Shown: piece after piece, positions 6,690-14,506 of the stretch
Position numbering within the stretch: the first letter of the stretch is position 1
Layout: each line of letters opens with the position of its first letter
NCBI GenBank assembly: GCA_964393895.1
Contig: CAYMWP010000057.1
Span: forward strand, 1-26,461
Reading direction: 5' to 3'
From: B4-G1 sp964393895
GTDB taxonomy: Bacteria > Chloroflexota > Anaerolineae > B4-G1
DNA length: 26,461 bases
The notes under the pieces: generated by a model
Database searches by the model: none
What the model was told of the DNA's origin: nothing
Seen by the model: the letters and a program-made list of their open reading frames with translations, nothing else
Translations under genes and position numbers: made by a program

Positions 6690-7754
6690 TCACAGCCGGT
6701 GCTGAACGTACTCTCCCTCACACGGCGGCCCCGGCGCGGCCCACACCGCGCGCTCGGTCAGGTCCATCACCAGCGAGATCACGGTCTGCTCTCGCTCGTG
6801 GGGTGGCTCAGTGGGGTCCTCGTGACCGCAGATGGAACGGGGATAGTTCACGTGGTCTCGCAACAACGTTTGAAGGCCCGCCAGGCTCGCTTTGCCCTCC
6901 CCCATCTGGGCCTGCAGCAGCCGCCGGGCGCGATTGAGCCGCACGTGAGATCCGGCATAGGTTCCGCGCTGCTCCAGGGCCTGCATCCTTGGAGAGAGAT
7001 AGTGGTTGGCGTGAACTATCCAGCCATCTCCACCGTACAGTATGGCGTGGGCGGTGGCCGAACTCTCCACACTGTACAGTTCGCCGTGAGCGTCTGCCAA
7101 CAGGTGATTGTAGCCCCCTGCCCGCCCCCGGGGCACGCAGGCCCGGATCGCCTCGCCGATGGCGCGGGCGGCGAGGATGGCCCGCGAGAAGAGAATGCGC
7201 GGCACGCCCAGCCGTGCGTCGGTACTGTAGACCGAGTTGATGGCCACGCCGATGCCCTCTTCGTTGAAGCCGATGTTGGTCAACAGCGGCCCGTAGGTCA
7301 TCCCAATAAAAGCTGGGGCACTCTCCGGTTCGGCGTGTATCAGATAGACGTGGTCGCGGTCCACGCTGATCCAGTCCTCGTTGTGGGCCAACAGGATGTG
7401 ACGGGCGGCGGTGCGATCGTCCCGCACGGCCAGGGAAGTGCAAGACCCGCGCTGGCTCTCCGTCACTTCCTCGTAGCAGTTGAGCAGCCAGACATCCTCG
7501 AAGGGGGCATCGGCCCCCTCGGCGACGCCGCGCAGTTCCTCGACGAAACGGGGAAAGCCGGCCTCAGCGTGGGACAGATACTCACTGGCCCCCTGCAACG
7601 CTTCCTCCCAGGTCATTTTGCTTGCCTGAGGCAAAAACCCCCGATAGGCGGCCAACATCCCCGCGATCTGGGACCGCGCTCCCTCCCCCTGCTGGCGTCC
7701 CCGTTGGCGGGGTGGTCCCTTGACGTTGATGATGGACACGGTTCGCAGGCTCAT
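6690..7754 (-). CDS. C45 family Ntn-hydrolase (acyl-CoA:6-aminopenicillanic acid acyltransferase-like)
   Basis: A 354-residue protein of the peptidase C45 family, whose members cleave themselves before a cysteine that becomes the N-terminal nucleophile and then hydrolyse or transfer acyl groups on amide bonds. The predicted nucleophile is Cys105 in QRGSCTSLAV, followed by HNEDW and, later, GYNHLLADAHGELYSVE and HANHYLSPRM, all usual for the family; LLNCYEEV precedes the cleavage site. The ATG at 7754 has AGGGG six bases upstream and overlaps the stop of the methyltransferase gene by ATGA; longer starts would sit inside that gene. It is the last gene of the operon. In this context it probably cleaves an N-acyl amino acid or small amide delivered by the transporter; penicillin is not a likely substrate. 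Confidence 0.88.
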   Translation of the reverse strand: MSLRTVSIINVKGPPRQRGRQQGEGARSQIAGMLAAYRGFLPQASKMTWEEALQGASEYLSHAEAGFPRFVEELRGVAEGADAPFEDVWLLNCYEEVTESQRGSCTSLAVRDDRTAARHILLAHNEDWISVDRDHVYLIHAEPESAPAFIGMTYGPLLTNIGFNEEGIGVAINSVYSTDARLGVPRILFSRAILAARAIGEAIRACVPRGRAGGYNHLLADAHGELYSVESSATAHAILYGGDGWIVHANHYLSPRMQALEQRGTYAGSHVRLNRARRLLQAQMGEGKASLAGLQTLLRDHVNYPRSICGHEDPTEPPHEREQTVISLVMDLTERAVWAAPGPPCEGEYVQHRL

Positions 7755-9172
7755 CGTGACCCCTTTACCATAGCGCTTGCAGCCTCTTGTATGATGGCGT
7801 CCAGTTCCCGTTCCTGTTCCTCTGTCAGCGGCGGGACTTTGTGCTCGGCCAGCAATCGCTCCGCCTCCGCCTGGGCCCGCTCGGCCATACCCTCCCTGCC
7901 GGCCCGGTCCCACTCCTCCCAGGGATGCCGCTCCGCCAGACGGGTGTGCAGCACCTCGCCGGCCCGCAGATAACGCACCGTGTGTCGCTCTCCCAAAAAG
8001 TTGCGCGGGCCGTTCATCACCTCCGCGATGACGCCCACTGCCAGTGCGTCCGCGTCCGCTACGAGGCCGCGCAACAGCCGGCGGACGCTGGCGGCAATCT
8101 CGTCGTCGGCTACCATTTGGGCGTAGGAGCTCATCACGCCCGCCTCCATCTCGCCGATGCCGGAGAGTTCGTCGGCTCCTGCCAGGGCCGGGATAGCTCC
8201 GTTGAGGGCCCGCTCGTAGCCGTTCTGCAGGTCCAACGTGTGGGCGTTAGTGGATAGGCCGTAGACGTTGACGGGCAGGCCGTAGCGGTGGCCGATCTGA
8301 ACGGTTGCGGCGGAGGCGAGCCCTACCTCCACGCCACCCCATACCGAGAGGCCGGTGCGAGGCTCCATCATCGCCAGCCGGCCGCAGTAGACCATGGGCA
8401 GCCCTGCTCGTACTGACTGGGCCAGGACGACCGAGGCGAGCAGTTCCGCGTTCTGCTGGGCCAGCGCCCCGGCCAATGACATCGGCGCGGTGGCCCCGGC
8501 GATGGGGCACGGCAGCGGCCCCAGGGGGATCTCTAGTCGGGCGGTTTCCATCATCGCTTCGGCCACATCGTCTGGAAATGTGAGCGGACTGATGGGCGAG
8601 ACGCCTAGCGTGAGCACCTGGGCGGGCGGGCCGACGACGGCAGCCATCCGCACCACGTAGCCAACTTCGGCGGCGGTCAACACGCCGGGTCCCTGCACCG
8701 GTTTGGTAGTGTGGGGCAACGTGTGTCGGTACATCGCCAGGGACATCAGCGGGCCGGGCACGTCCTGGGGAGTGAAGCAGGGGGTGATGGTCGTCACACT
8801 GTCCAGCGCGTCCAGCAGGTGGGCAGCATCCCACACGTCCTGCACCGTGGCCGGGCGGCGCTGGCCTGTGCGAGGGTCGTAGACGTCGCGCGCGCCACCC
8901 AGGTTGTGCCAGTGCAGTGAGCCATCTCCCAGCACCGCCGTCTGCCCGCTCCGGCCTCGAACCGCCACCTGGCGCGGGCATTGAGCCACCGCCCGCTCGA
9001 CCAGGTCGGGCGGCAGGAGCACCCGCTCGTCCTGCACTTTCGCCCCTGCGCCGGTCAGGATCTCCCGGGCCTCCGGCTGGGCCAGCACGACTCCGACCTC
9101 GTTCAGGATGCGCAGCGTGGCTTGATGGATCGCTTCCAGTTCATCGTCGGTCAGGACTGTCAGTTGGGTCAC
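7751..9172 (-). CDS. MttB superfamily methyltransferase, non-pyrrolysine type
   Basis: A 473-residue member of the trimethylamine methyltransferase (MttB) superfamily. The archaeal MttB needs pyrrolysine at an in-frame UAG; this frame runs through with no amber codon, as in the characterised glycine betaine methyltransferase MtgB and relatives that demethylate other quaternary amines. Family features include LTDDELEAIHQATLRILNEVGV at the N-terminus, LHWHNLGGARDVYD, CPIAGATAPMSLAGALAQQNAELL, and the C-terminal GIGEMEAGVMSSYAQMVADDEI. The product usually moves a methyl group to a corrinoid protein, but no corrinoid protein or activase is encoded in the window. Start is GTG at 9172 with GGGGGAG seven bases upstream; 29 bp separate it from the dehydrogenase gene. 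It suggests that an N-methylated compound is a substrate or intermediate of the operon. Confidence 0.9.
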   Translation of the reverse strand: MTQLTVLTDDELEAIHQATLRILNEVGVVLAQPEAREILTGAGAKVQDERVLLPPDLVERAVAQCPRQVAVRGRSGQTAVLGDGSLHWHNLGGARDVYDPRTGQRRPATVQDVWDAAHLLDALDSVTTITPCFTPQDVPGPLMSLAMYRHTLPHTTKPVQGPGVLTAAEVGYVVRMAAVVGPPAQVLTLGVSPISPLTFPDDVAEAMMETARLEIPLGPLPCPIAGATAPMSLAGALAQQNAELLASVVLAQSVRAGLPMVYCGRLAMMEPRTGLSVWGGVEVGLASAATVQIGHRYGLPVNVYGLSTNAHTLDLQNGYERALNGAIPALAGADELSGIGEMEAGVMSSYAQMVADDEIAASVRRLLRGLVADADALAVGVIAEVMNGPRNFLGERHTVRYLRAGEVLHTRLAERHPWEEWDRAGREGMAERAQAEAERLLAEHKVPPLTEEQERELDAIIQEAASAMVKGSR

Positions 9173-9201
9173 GCCTTTGCTCCCCCTCGCGGTGCGGGTT
9201 T

Positions 9202-10371
9202 CTACTTTTCCGTCACCCGCTCGGTCACGCTGAACCCGCGCTGGCGCAGCGCCTCCACAAAGGGCCGGGCCGGCACCATCGTTTCCACACCTCCGGCTCC
9301 ACGAGGGGTCTCGCCCCGCACCATCATCTCCGCCACGATGGCCGCGCTCCAGCCGGTGCCCTGTTCCATGGCCGTGAAGCCGGTCTCTTGGTCAAAGGTA
9401 TCTACCGCCTCGACCATCGCTTCGGCGTCCCGCCCCCCCTTCTTCCCTACCGCTTTGATGCGCACGATGATCAAGTCCTTGTCACCGGGGAAGGTGACTT
9501 TGGGCTCGAACAGGGCGTGGAAAACGTCCCGCGGCACGACCTCCACGTCACCCACCGGCATGGGGATCAGGTCCCACAACCCCAGGTCGAAGAAGGCGCG
9601 CAATTGGGCAAAGTGACCCGGGTAGCGCAGCGTCTTGTTCTGCAGCGTCCGCAGACGACCCTCATAGGTCCAGGGCATCGTGTCCAATCCTCCGGCAGTG
9701 ACAAAGGCTTCCAGGGAGCCAATAGGCTCTGGGAACTCGACTACTTCCAGTTCTGTAATCGGCTCCACCTCCACCACCTGTCCGTCCCGGATGAAGACGG
9801 CCGGCTCGGCGTATTCGTTGGTCAACCCGGCGATGTGGAAGGTGAGCAGGTAGTCGAAGGGCGGGCGGGGGTTTTGGGGCAGTCCTCCGTCCCACATATA
9901 GGCGTCGGTAGCCTCGTCCAGCAGCTCTATCGCGTAGACGATCAGGCTGGTGCCCATCCCCGGCACCTGGCCGCAGTTGGGGACGATGCTGATGCCGGCG
10001 GCGCGGGCCTCGGCGTCGAAGCTGTGTTGCTGGCGGGCGATGCCAGTGTGGCCGCCCAGGTCGCACATGTGCGCGCCAACGCGAATGGCGACCCGCGTGA
10101 TATCCAGGTTGTAGTAATATGGCACGGCGCTGAGGAAAGCGTCCACGCCGGCCAGCAGCCGCTCCACGGCCTCCGGGTCGGTGACGTCCACCTGGGCCGG
10201 CTCGGCGACAGGGGTGGATAGCAGTGCGTTGACCCGCCCGGCGGCCCGGCGGGCCACCTCCGGGTCGAGGTCTGCCAGGATTACGCGGTCTGCGCCACCC
10301 CAGCGAGCCATATCGTAAGCGGCGGCGGTGCCCTGACGGCCCGCCCCAAGGACAGCATAGGTGTACATCAT
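9202..10371 (-). CDS. Saccharopine dehydrogenase-family NAD(P)-dependent oxidoreductase
   Basis: 389 residues. The N-terminal Rossmann fold shows VLGAGRQGTAAAYDMARWGGADRVILADLD, with the GxGxxG-type loop and the acidic residue after strand 2 that favours NAD. AVPYYYNLDITRVAIRVGAHMCDLGGHTG and VPNCGQVPGMG are characteristic of saccharopine dehydrogenase/LysDH-like enzymes, which oxidise or reduce secondary-amine or imine bonds next to an amino acid. The C-terminal half (about 130-350) fits the saccharopine dehydrogenase C-terminal domain. The double ATG (10371/10368) follows GAGGAGGAGTA. It sits 35 bp after the transporter ATPase gene and before the methyltransferase gene, so its substrate is probably an imported amino compound or its demethylated product. 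Lysine biosynthesis is unlikely. Confidence 0.85.
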   Translation of the reverse strand: MMYTYAVLGAGRQGTAAAYDMARWGGADRVILADLDPEVARRAAGRVNALLSTPVAEPAQVDVTDPEAVERLLAGVDAFLSAVPYYYNLDITRVAIRVGAHMCDLGGHTGIARQQHSFDAEARAAGISIVPNCGQVPGMGTSLIVYAIELLDEATDAYMWDGGLPQNPRPPFDYLLTFHIAGLTNEYAEPAVFIRDGQVVEVEPITELEVVEFPEPIGSLEAFVTAGGLDTMPWTYEGRLRTLQNKTLRYPGHFAQLRAFFDLGLWDLIPMPVGDVEVVPRDVFHALFEPKVTFPGDKDLIIVRIKAVGKKGGRDAEAMVEAVDTFDQETGFTAMEQGTGWSAAIVAEMMVRGETPRGAGGVETMVPARPFVEALRQRGFSVTERVTEK

Positions 10372-10406
10372 TACTCCTCCTCAGTATACCTCCAAGAAGA
10401 AACGAA

Positions 10407-11453
10407 TCAAGCCAGGATACAGGCCACCTTGTGACTCCCGGCTATCGTGCGCAGTTGCGGGTCGGTCTCCTGGCACTCGGGCACAGCGTCGGGGCAACGA
10501 GGGTGGAAACGGCAGCCAGATGGTATATCAATGGCGTTGGGGATCTCCCCTTGCAGAATCATTCGCTTGCGGCGGCGGCGCGGGTTGGGCACCGGGACGA
10601 CCGAGATGAGCGCCCTGGTGTAGGGGTGGCGCGGTTCCTTGAGCACCTCGGCGGTGGGGCCCAGTTCAACGACCCGGCCCAGGTACATCACCGCCATGCG
10701 GTCGGTGAAGAACCCAGCGGTGGCCAGATCGTGGGTGGTGTAAAGGATCGTGATCCCCCGCTCGCGGCGAAGGGCGTGCAGCAGGTTAAGGACCTCTGCC
10801 CGAATGGAGACATCCAGCATAGAGACCGGCTCGTCGGCCACCAGCAGTTCCGGCTCCAGCACCAACGCCCCGGCGATGACGATCCGCTGCCGCTGCCCGC
10901 CGGACAGTTCAGCCGGGAAGCGATCCCAGAAGTGATCGGCGGGAGCCAGGCCACACGTCTCCAGGGCCGACCGTACTCGCTCCTCCTTCTCCGCGCGGGA
11001 GCGAGTCAAGTGGTGGATCTCTAGCGGCTCGGCCACGATATCAAAGACCTTTTGGCGCGGATTGAGTGATTCGTAGGGGTCCTGGAAGATCATCTGCGCT
11101 CGCTCGCGCAAGGTCATCACGCGCCGGCGGCGGCTCAAGTTCGTCAATTTCTCGCCGGTCTCCAGCGAAGGGCCGCGCCCCTGGGCCCACTCAGTCACGT
11201 CGTAGCCATCGAACAGGATGCGCCCCCGCGTCGGTCGTTGCAGGCCCAGCACGTTCATCCCCACGGTCGTCTTGCCCGAGCCGGACTCGCCCACCAGGGC
11301 CAGGATCTCGCCCCGCTGCACGGCGAAACTGACGCCGTCCACGGCCTGCACGTAACGGCGCGGCTTGCGGGTCAACACGTCCCTGATGTGGCGCGAGACG
11401 GGAAAGTACTTGCACAGATCGTGCACCTGAAGTATGGGTTGGGCTTCCATCAT
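10407..11453 (-). CDS. dppF: Oligo/dipeptide ABC transporter ATP-binding protein (DppF/OppF type)
   Basis: 348-residue ATPase of the Dpp/Opp class. Walker A GESGSGKTT, Q-loop MIFQDPYESLNP, signature LSGGQRQRIVIAGAL, Walker B LLVADEPVSMLD and the switch His in YTTHDLATA are all intact. The C-terminal oligopeptide-transporter extension (CRFHPRCPDAVPECQETDP) carries the cysteines found in this class. An insert of about 25 residues (FDGYDVTEWAQGRGPSLETGEKLTNLSRRRR) between Walker A and the Q-loop is somewhat longer than usual. The ATG at 11453 overlaps the stop of the partner ATPase by ATGA and has GGGAGG just upstream, so the two ATPases are translationally coupled. Confidence 0.95.
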   Translation of the reverse strand: MMEAQPILQVHDLCKYFPVSRHIRDVLTRKPRRYVQAVDGVSFAVQRGEILALVGESGSGKTTVGMNVLGLQRPTRGRILFDGYDVTEWAQGRGPSLETGEKLTNLSRRRRVMTLRERAQMIFQDPYESLNPRQKVFDIVAEPLEIHHLTRSRAEKEERVRSALETCGLAPADHFWDRFPAELSGGQRQRIVIAGALVLEPELLVADEPVSMLDVSIRAEVLNLLHALRRERGITILYTTHDLATAGFFTDRMAVMYLGRVVELGPTAEVLKEPRHPYTRALISVVPVPNPRRRRKRMILQGEIPNAIDIPSGCRFHPRCPDAVPECQETDPQLRTIAGSHKVACILA

Positions 11454-12445
11454 CCGATCCTCCCTTTGACATGCCCAGGGCGCTGCCTGGCAAAATGGCA
11501 GGCGACACGGTGATTAGGCTCGACTTCAACCAGCGGTGGTGTCTTCTGGGCGCAGATGGCCTCACGCCACTGGCACTCGCAGCGCGGCTCGAAGCGACAC
11601 CCCGGCGGCAGATCGTCCAAGCGAGGTGGGTTTCCGGGGATGGAAGCGAGGGTGGAGCCAGGTTCCTCTACGTCGGGGAAGGCTTCCATCAGTCGCTGTG
11701 TGTAGGGGTGTTGGGGGCTGTTAAAGACCACGTCGCTGCTGGCGTACTCGACCACCATGCCTCCGTACATCACCAGCACGTCGTCGCACGTCTCCGCCAC
11801 CATTCCCAGATCGTGGGTGACCATGATGAGAGAAAGATCGAGTTCCGCCTGCAAGTGCTCCAGCAATTCCAATATCTGGGCCTGGATCATCACGTCCAGC
11901 GCGGTGGTGGGCTCGTCGGCGATGAGGATGCTGGGGGCGCAGGCCAGGGCCATGGCGATGATGGCCCGCTGGCGCATGCCGCCGCTGAACTGGTGAGGGT
12001 ACTGGCGTCCCCGCTGGGCCGGAATCCCGACCAGCTCGAGTAGCTCGCCCGTACGTTCACGCGCCACCCGCAGGTCATGGGTGATGTGCAGTCGGAGCGA
12101 CTCCACGATCTGGCTCTCGACCGTGCGCACGGGATTGAGGGCGTTCATCGCTCCCTGAAACACCATTGACATCTCACGCCAGCGCACCTGGCGCATCTCG
12201 GCTTCGCTGTACTGCAACAGGTCCCGTCCGCCAAAGATGACTTGACCGTTGACGATGCGGCCCTCCTCCGGCAGGAGACGCAGGAGAGCCATCATCACCG
12301 TCGTCTTGCCGCAGCCGCTTTCGCCCACGATGCCCAGAGAGCCTCCTTCCTCCAAATGGAAGCCTACGTTCTCCACCGCGTGCAGGGCGGCGCCCTCGTC
12401 GGTCAGGTAGTCCACGGAAAGGTTACGCACATCCAAAAGGGCCAT
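11450..12445 (-). CDS. dppD: Oligo/dipeptide ABC transporter ATP-binding protein (DppD/OppD type)
   Basis: 331 residues from the ATG at 12445 (MALLDVRNLSV), which has AAGGGGGACAAG directly upstream; a longer frame to 12514 lies inside the permease gene and lacks family similarity. Walker A GESGCGKTTV, Q-loop VFQGAMNALNPV, signature FSGGMRQRAIIAMALA, Walker B ILIADEPTTALD and VTHDLGMVAE are complete. The C-terminal motif PGCRFEPRCECQWREAICAQK matches the oligopeptide extension with its cysteine cluster. It would form the heterodimeric ATPase with the next gene. The start overlaps the end of the upstream permease gene by 23 bases. Confidence 0.95.
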   Translation of the reverse strand: MALLDVRNLSVDYLTDEGAALHAVENVGFHLEEGGSLGIVGESGCGKTTVMMALLRLLPEEGRIVNGQVIFGGRDLLQYSEAEMRQVRWREMSMVFQGAMNALNPVRTVESQIVESLRLHITHDLRVARERTGELLELVGIPAQRGRQYPHQFSGGMRQRAIIAMALACAPSILIADEPTTALDVMIQAQILELLEHLQAELDLSLIMVTHDLGMVAETCDDVLVMYGGMVVEYASSDVVFNSPQHPYTQRLMEAFPDVEEPGSTLASIPGNPPRLDDLPPGCRFEPRCECQWREAICAQKTPPLVEVEPNHRVACHFARQRPGHVKGRIG

Positions 12446-13364
12446 CTTGTCCCCCTTCACTAACTCGCCGCCCCGCTGACTCACCCACCGCCAGCGCCAC
12501 CATCCGCCGGGCATCGAACAGGTGATGGGTGCGCAGCCGGGGGTTGACGATCTCGTCCAGCGTGTTGCCGATCAGGATCAACGACAGACTGATCCACACG
12601 ATGGCAAAGCCGGGCGGCAGCAGAAACCACCAAGCCTGACGGCTGATAGCCCGCTCGAAGGCAAAGTTGAGCATCATGCCCCAACTGATCAGCGTGGGGT
12701 CGCCCAGGCCCAGGAAGGCCAGTGACGACTCGGCCAGAATCGAAACGGAGATGTCCAACACCGCCTGAGCAATGATGAGCGGCAGCACCTGGGGCAGGAT
12801 GTGACGCAGGATGATGCGCGCGCCGCCAGCGCCGATGGATCGAGCCCGCAGCACGAACTGGCGCTCTTTGATCGAGAGGGTCTGAGAGCGCACCAGGCGG
12901 GCCGTATAGGTCCAGCCCAACAAGCCGATCACCAGGATGATGTTCAACAAGCCCCGCCCCATCACGGCGATGATGACCAGCATCAACGGCAGGTCAGGGA
13001 TCACCATCAGGAAATCCACCAGTCGCATCAGCCCGTTGCCGATCCGCCCGCCATAGTACCCGGCCACCAGACCAACGGTGGTGCCGATGAACATGGACAT
13101 GAAGGAGGCGGTGAACCCGACGATGAGCGAGACCCGCGCGCCGTAGATGAGTTGGCTGAGTACGTCTTTGCCGGCGTCGTCTCGGCCCAGCAGGTGCTCG
13201 GCGTCCGGTGGGGCCAGGATGTCGTCGGGCGTCACCTGCACCCGTTCTTGCGGGTCGTAGGGGGCCAACCGAGGGGCAAAAACGGCGATCAGCAGCACCA
13301 CGAGGAGCATCACCGCGCCGATGACGCCCATTGGCTTGCGTACAAACTGCTTGAGTGCTTGCAT
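12423..13364 (-). CDS. dppC: Oligo/dipeptide ABC transporter permease (DppC/OppC type)
   Basis: 313 residues from ATG 13364, which has GGAGG six bases upstream (the in-frame TTG one codon earlier is less likely). The N-terminal cytoplasmic tail and first membrane helix (MGVIGAVMLLVVLLIAVFAPRLAPYDP) and the HLLGRDDAGKDVLSQLIYGARVSL motif are typical of DppC/OppC. Five further membrane segments follow, with the EAA-type ATPase-contact loop around ARSIGAGGARIILRHILPQVLP and the closing WISLSLILIGNTLDEIVNPRLR. The tail after NPRLR is about 35 residues and covers the start of the ATPase gene. It forms the inner-membrane channel with the DppB-type protein. Confidence 0.95.
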   Translation of the reverse strand: MQALKQFVRKPMGVIGAVMLLVVLLIAVFAPRLAPYDPQERVQVTPDDILAPPDAEHLLGRDDAGKDVLSQLIYGARVSLIVGFTASFMSMFIGTTVGLVAGYYGGRIGNGLMRLVDFLMVIPDLPLMLVIIAVMGRGLLNIILVIGLLGWTYTARLVRSQTLSIKERQFVLRARSIGAGGARIILRHILPQVLPLIIAQAVLDISVSILAESSLAFLGLGDPTLISWGMMLNFAFERAISRQAWWFLLPPGFAIVWISLSLILIGNTLDEIVNPRLRTHHLFDARRMVALAVGESAGRRVSEGGQDGPFGCA

Positions 13365-13403
13365 CAAGAACCTCCACCTGTGCCAAGTTCATCCGTGTCC
13401 TAT

Positions 13404-14420
13404 CTACTCTGCTTTCACACGGGGGTCCAGGACAGAGTAAAGCAGGTCGGCCAGCAAGTTGGCCAGGACGACGCTGACGGCCAGGAGCAGGAAACTCCCT
13501 TGCAACACGGGATAGTCCCGCTTCTGCACCGCCTCGTACATCAACCGGCCGATGCCCGGCCAGGAAAAGACCGTCTCCACCTGAATGGCCCCGCCGACGG
13601 TGTAGCCGAAGGTGAGGGCGATCATCGTCACCATTGGCAACATCGCATTTTTGAGGGCGTGGTCGCGCAGCGTGCGAAAGGTGCTCAATCCCTTGGCCTT
13701 GGCGGTCAGGATGTAGTCCTCGGCCAGCACCTCCATCACGCCACTGCGCATGATCAGGATGTACTCGCCGGTGTAGACGATGCCCATCGTGATGGTCGGC
13801 AGGATGAGATGCTCTCCCACGTCGGCCCAGTAGAGCAGCCCGGCCTCTGGCTTCAGGCCCGCCGTGACCATGCCACCTGTGGGCAGGTGGCCGCGGGCCA
13901 GGATCAGCAGGATGATGCCGAGAAAGAAAGTGGGCAGCGCCCAACTGAACAATCCGAACAGCAGGATGCCCGTATCCAACGGCGTGCCCCGTCGCCAGGC
14001 AGCGATCAACCCGATGGTCATCCCCAGGAAGATGGCGATAACGTCTCCTCCCAACACCAGCACGACCGTCCGCCAGGCCCGTTCCGCCAGCAGCTCGCTG
14101 ACGTCCTGCCGGGTGGCGAAGGAGACGCCCAAATCCCCGCGCAGCAGATTGCGCACGTAGGCGGTGAACTGGCTGTCAAAAGCGCCCAATATGTCCCCTT
14201 CCTGGAACCGTTCCCCATCAAACCAGACCGGCTTGTCCAGCCCAAAAGTGGCCCGAATGCGCTCCTGAGCCTCGCGCGTCATGCGCGGGCTGTGGATGAT
14301 CAGCCTGACAGGGTCTCCGGGCAGTATGCGGAAGAGCAAAAAGTTAAAGACCGCCACCACGACCAACGTAGTGAACGCGAAAAAGAGCTTGCGGACCAGA
14401 TAGTCTCTACGCTCCATCAT
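13404..14420 (-). CDS. dppB: Oligo/dipeptide ABC transporter permease (DppB/OppB type)
   Basis: About 338 residues. An N-terminal membrane helix and FRILPGDPVRLII (the conserved RLxPGDPV) mark DppB/OppB. The periplasmic loop has LDKPVWFDGERFQEGDI and GDLGVSFATRQDV, then five membrane segments with the EAA loop TAKAKGLSTFRTLRDHALKNAMLP, and the end ANLLADLLYSVLDPRVK. I start it at the ATG pair 14420/14417, which follows GCGAGG. An in-frame ATG at 14435 would add MASEA but lies inside the arm of a strong stem-loop and has no ribosome site. The 36-39 bp to the next permease gene shows no terminator. Confidence 0.93.
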   Translation of the reverse strand: MMERRDYLVRKLFFAFTTLVVVAVFNFLLFRILPGDPVRLIIHSPRMTREAQERIRATFGLDKPVWFDGERFQEGDILGAFDSQFTAYVRNLLRGDLGVSFATRQDVSELLAERAWRTVVLVLGGDVIAIFLGMTIGLIAAWRRGTPLDTGILLFGLFSWALPTFFLGIILLILARGHLPTGGMVTAGLKPEAGLLYWADVGEHLILPTITMGIVYTGEYILIMRSGVMEVLAEDYILTAKAKGLSTFRTLRDHALKNAMLPMVTMIALTFGYTVGGAIQVETVFSWPGIGRLMYEAVQKRDYPVLQGSFLLLAVSVVLANLLADLLYSVLDPRVKAE

Positions 14421-14430
14421 TGCCTCGCTT

Positions 14431-14479
14431 GCCATCCGGTTGGCCCGACGAGTTGATCTGTGCGGGCCAGCCGGATGGC
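14431..14479 (-). promoter_or_regulatory. Intercistronic stem-loop between the solute-binding protein gene and the permease gene
   Basis: Arms GCCATCCGGTTGGCCC (14431-14446) and GGGCCAGCCGGATGGC (14464-14479) pair over 16 bp with one G-T mismatch around a 17-nt loop. On the minus strand it lies 27 nt after the binding-protein stop and ends about 10 nt before the dppB start. There is no T-run, so it would block 3' exonucleases and allow only part of transcription or translation to continue, as known for other transporter operons where the binding protein is made in excess. Confidence 0.7.
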
Positions 14480-14506
14480 GGTTGCTATTCAGTTTTCACG
14501 CTACAA

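Noticed and set aside
7751..9172. Pyrrolysine in the MttB-type protein
   Set aside because: The frame has no internal TAG, and no pyl genes are present in the window.
8917..10221. 434-codon plus-strand open frame
   Set aside because: Antisense to the dehydrogenase and methyltransferase genes, with no recognisable motif or ribosome site.
12801..14456. 551-codon open frame on the plus strand, rich in His, Gln and Asp
   Set aside because: It is antisense to the two permease genes, which have clear motifs; its composition is the usual antisense artefact in GC-rich DNA.
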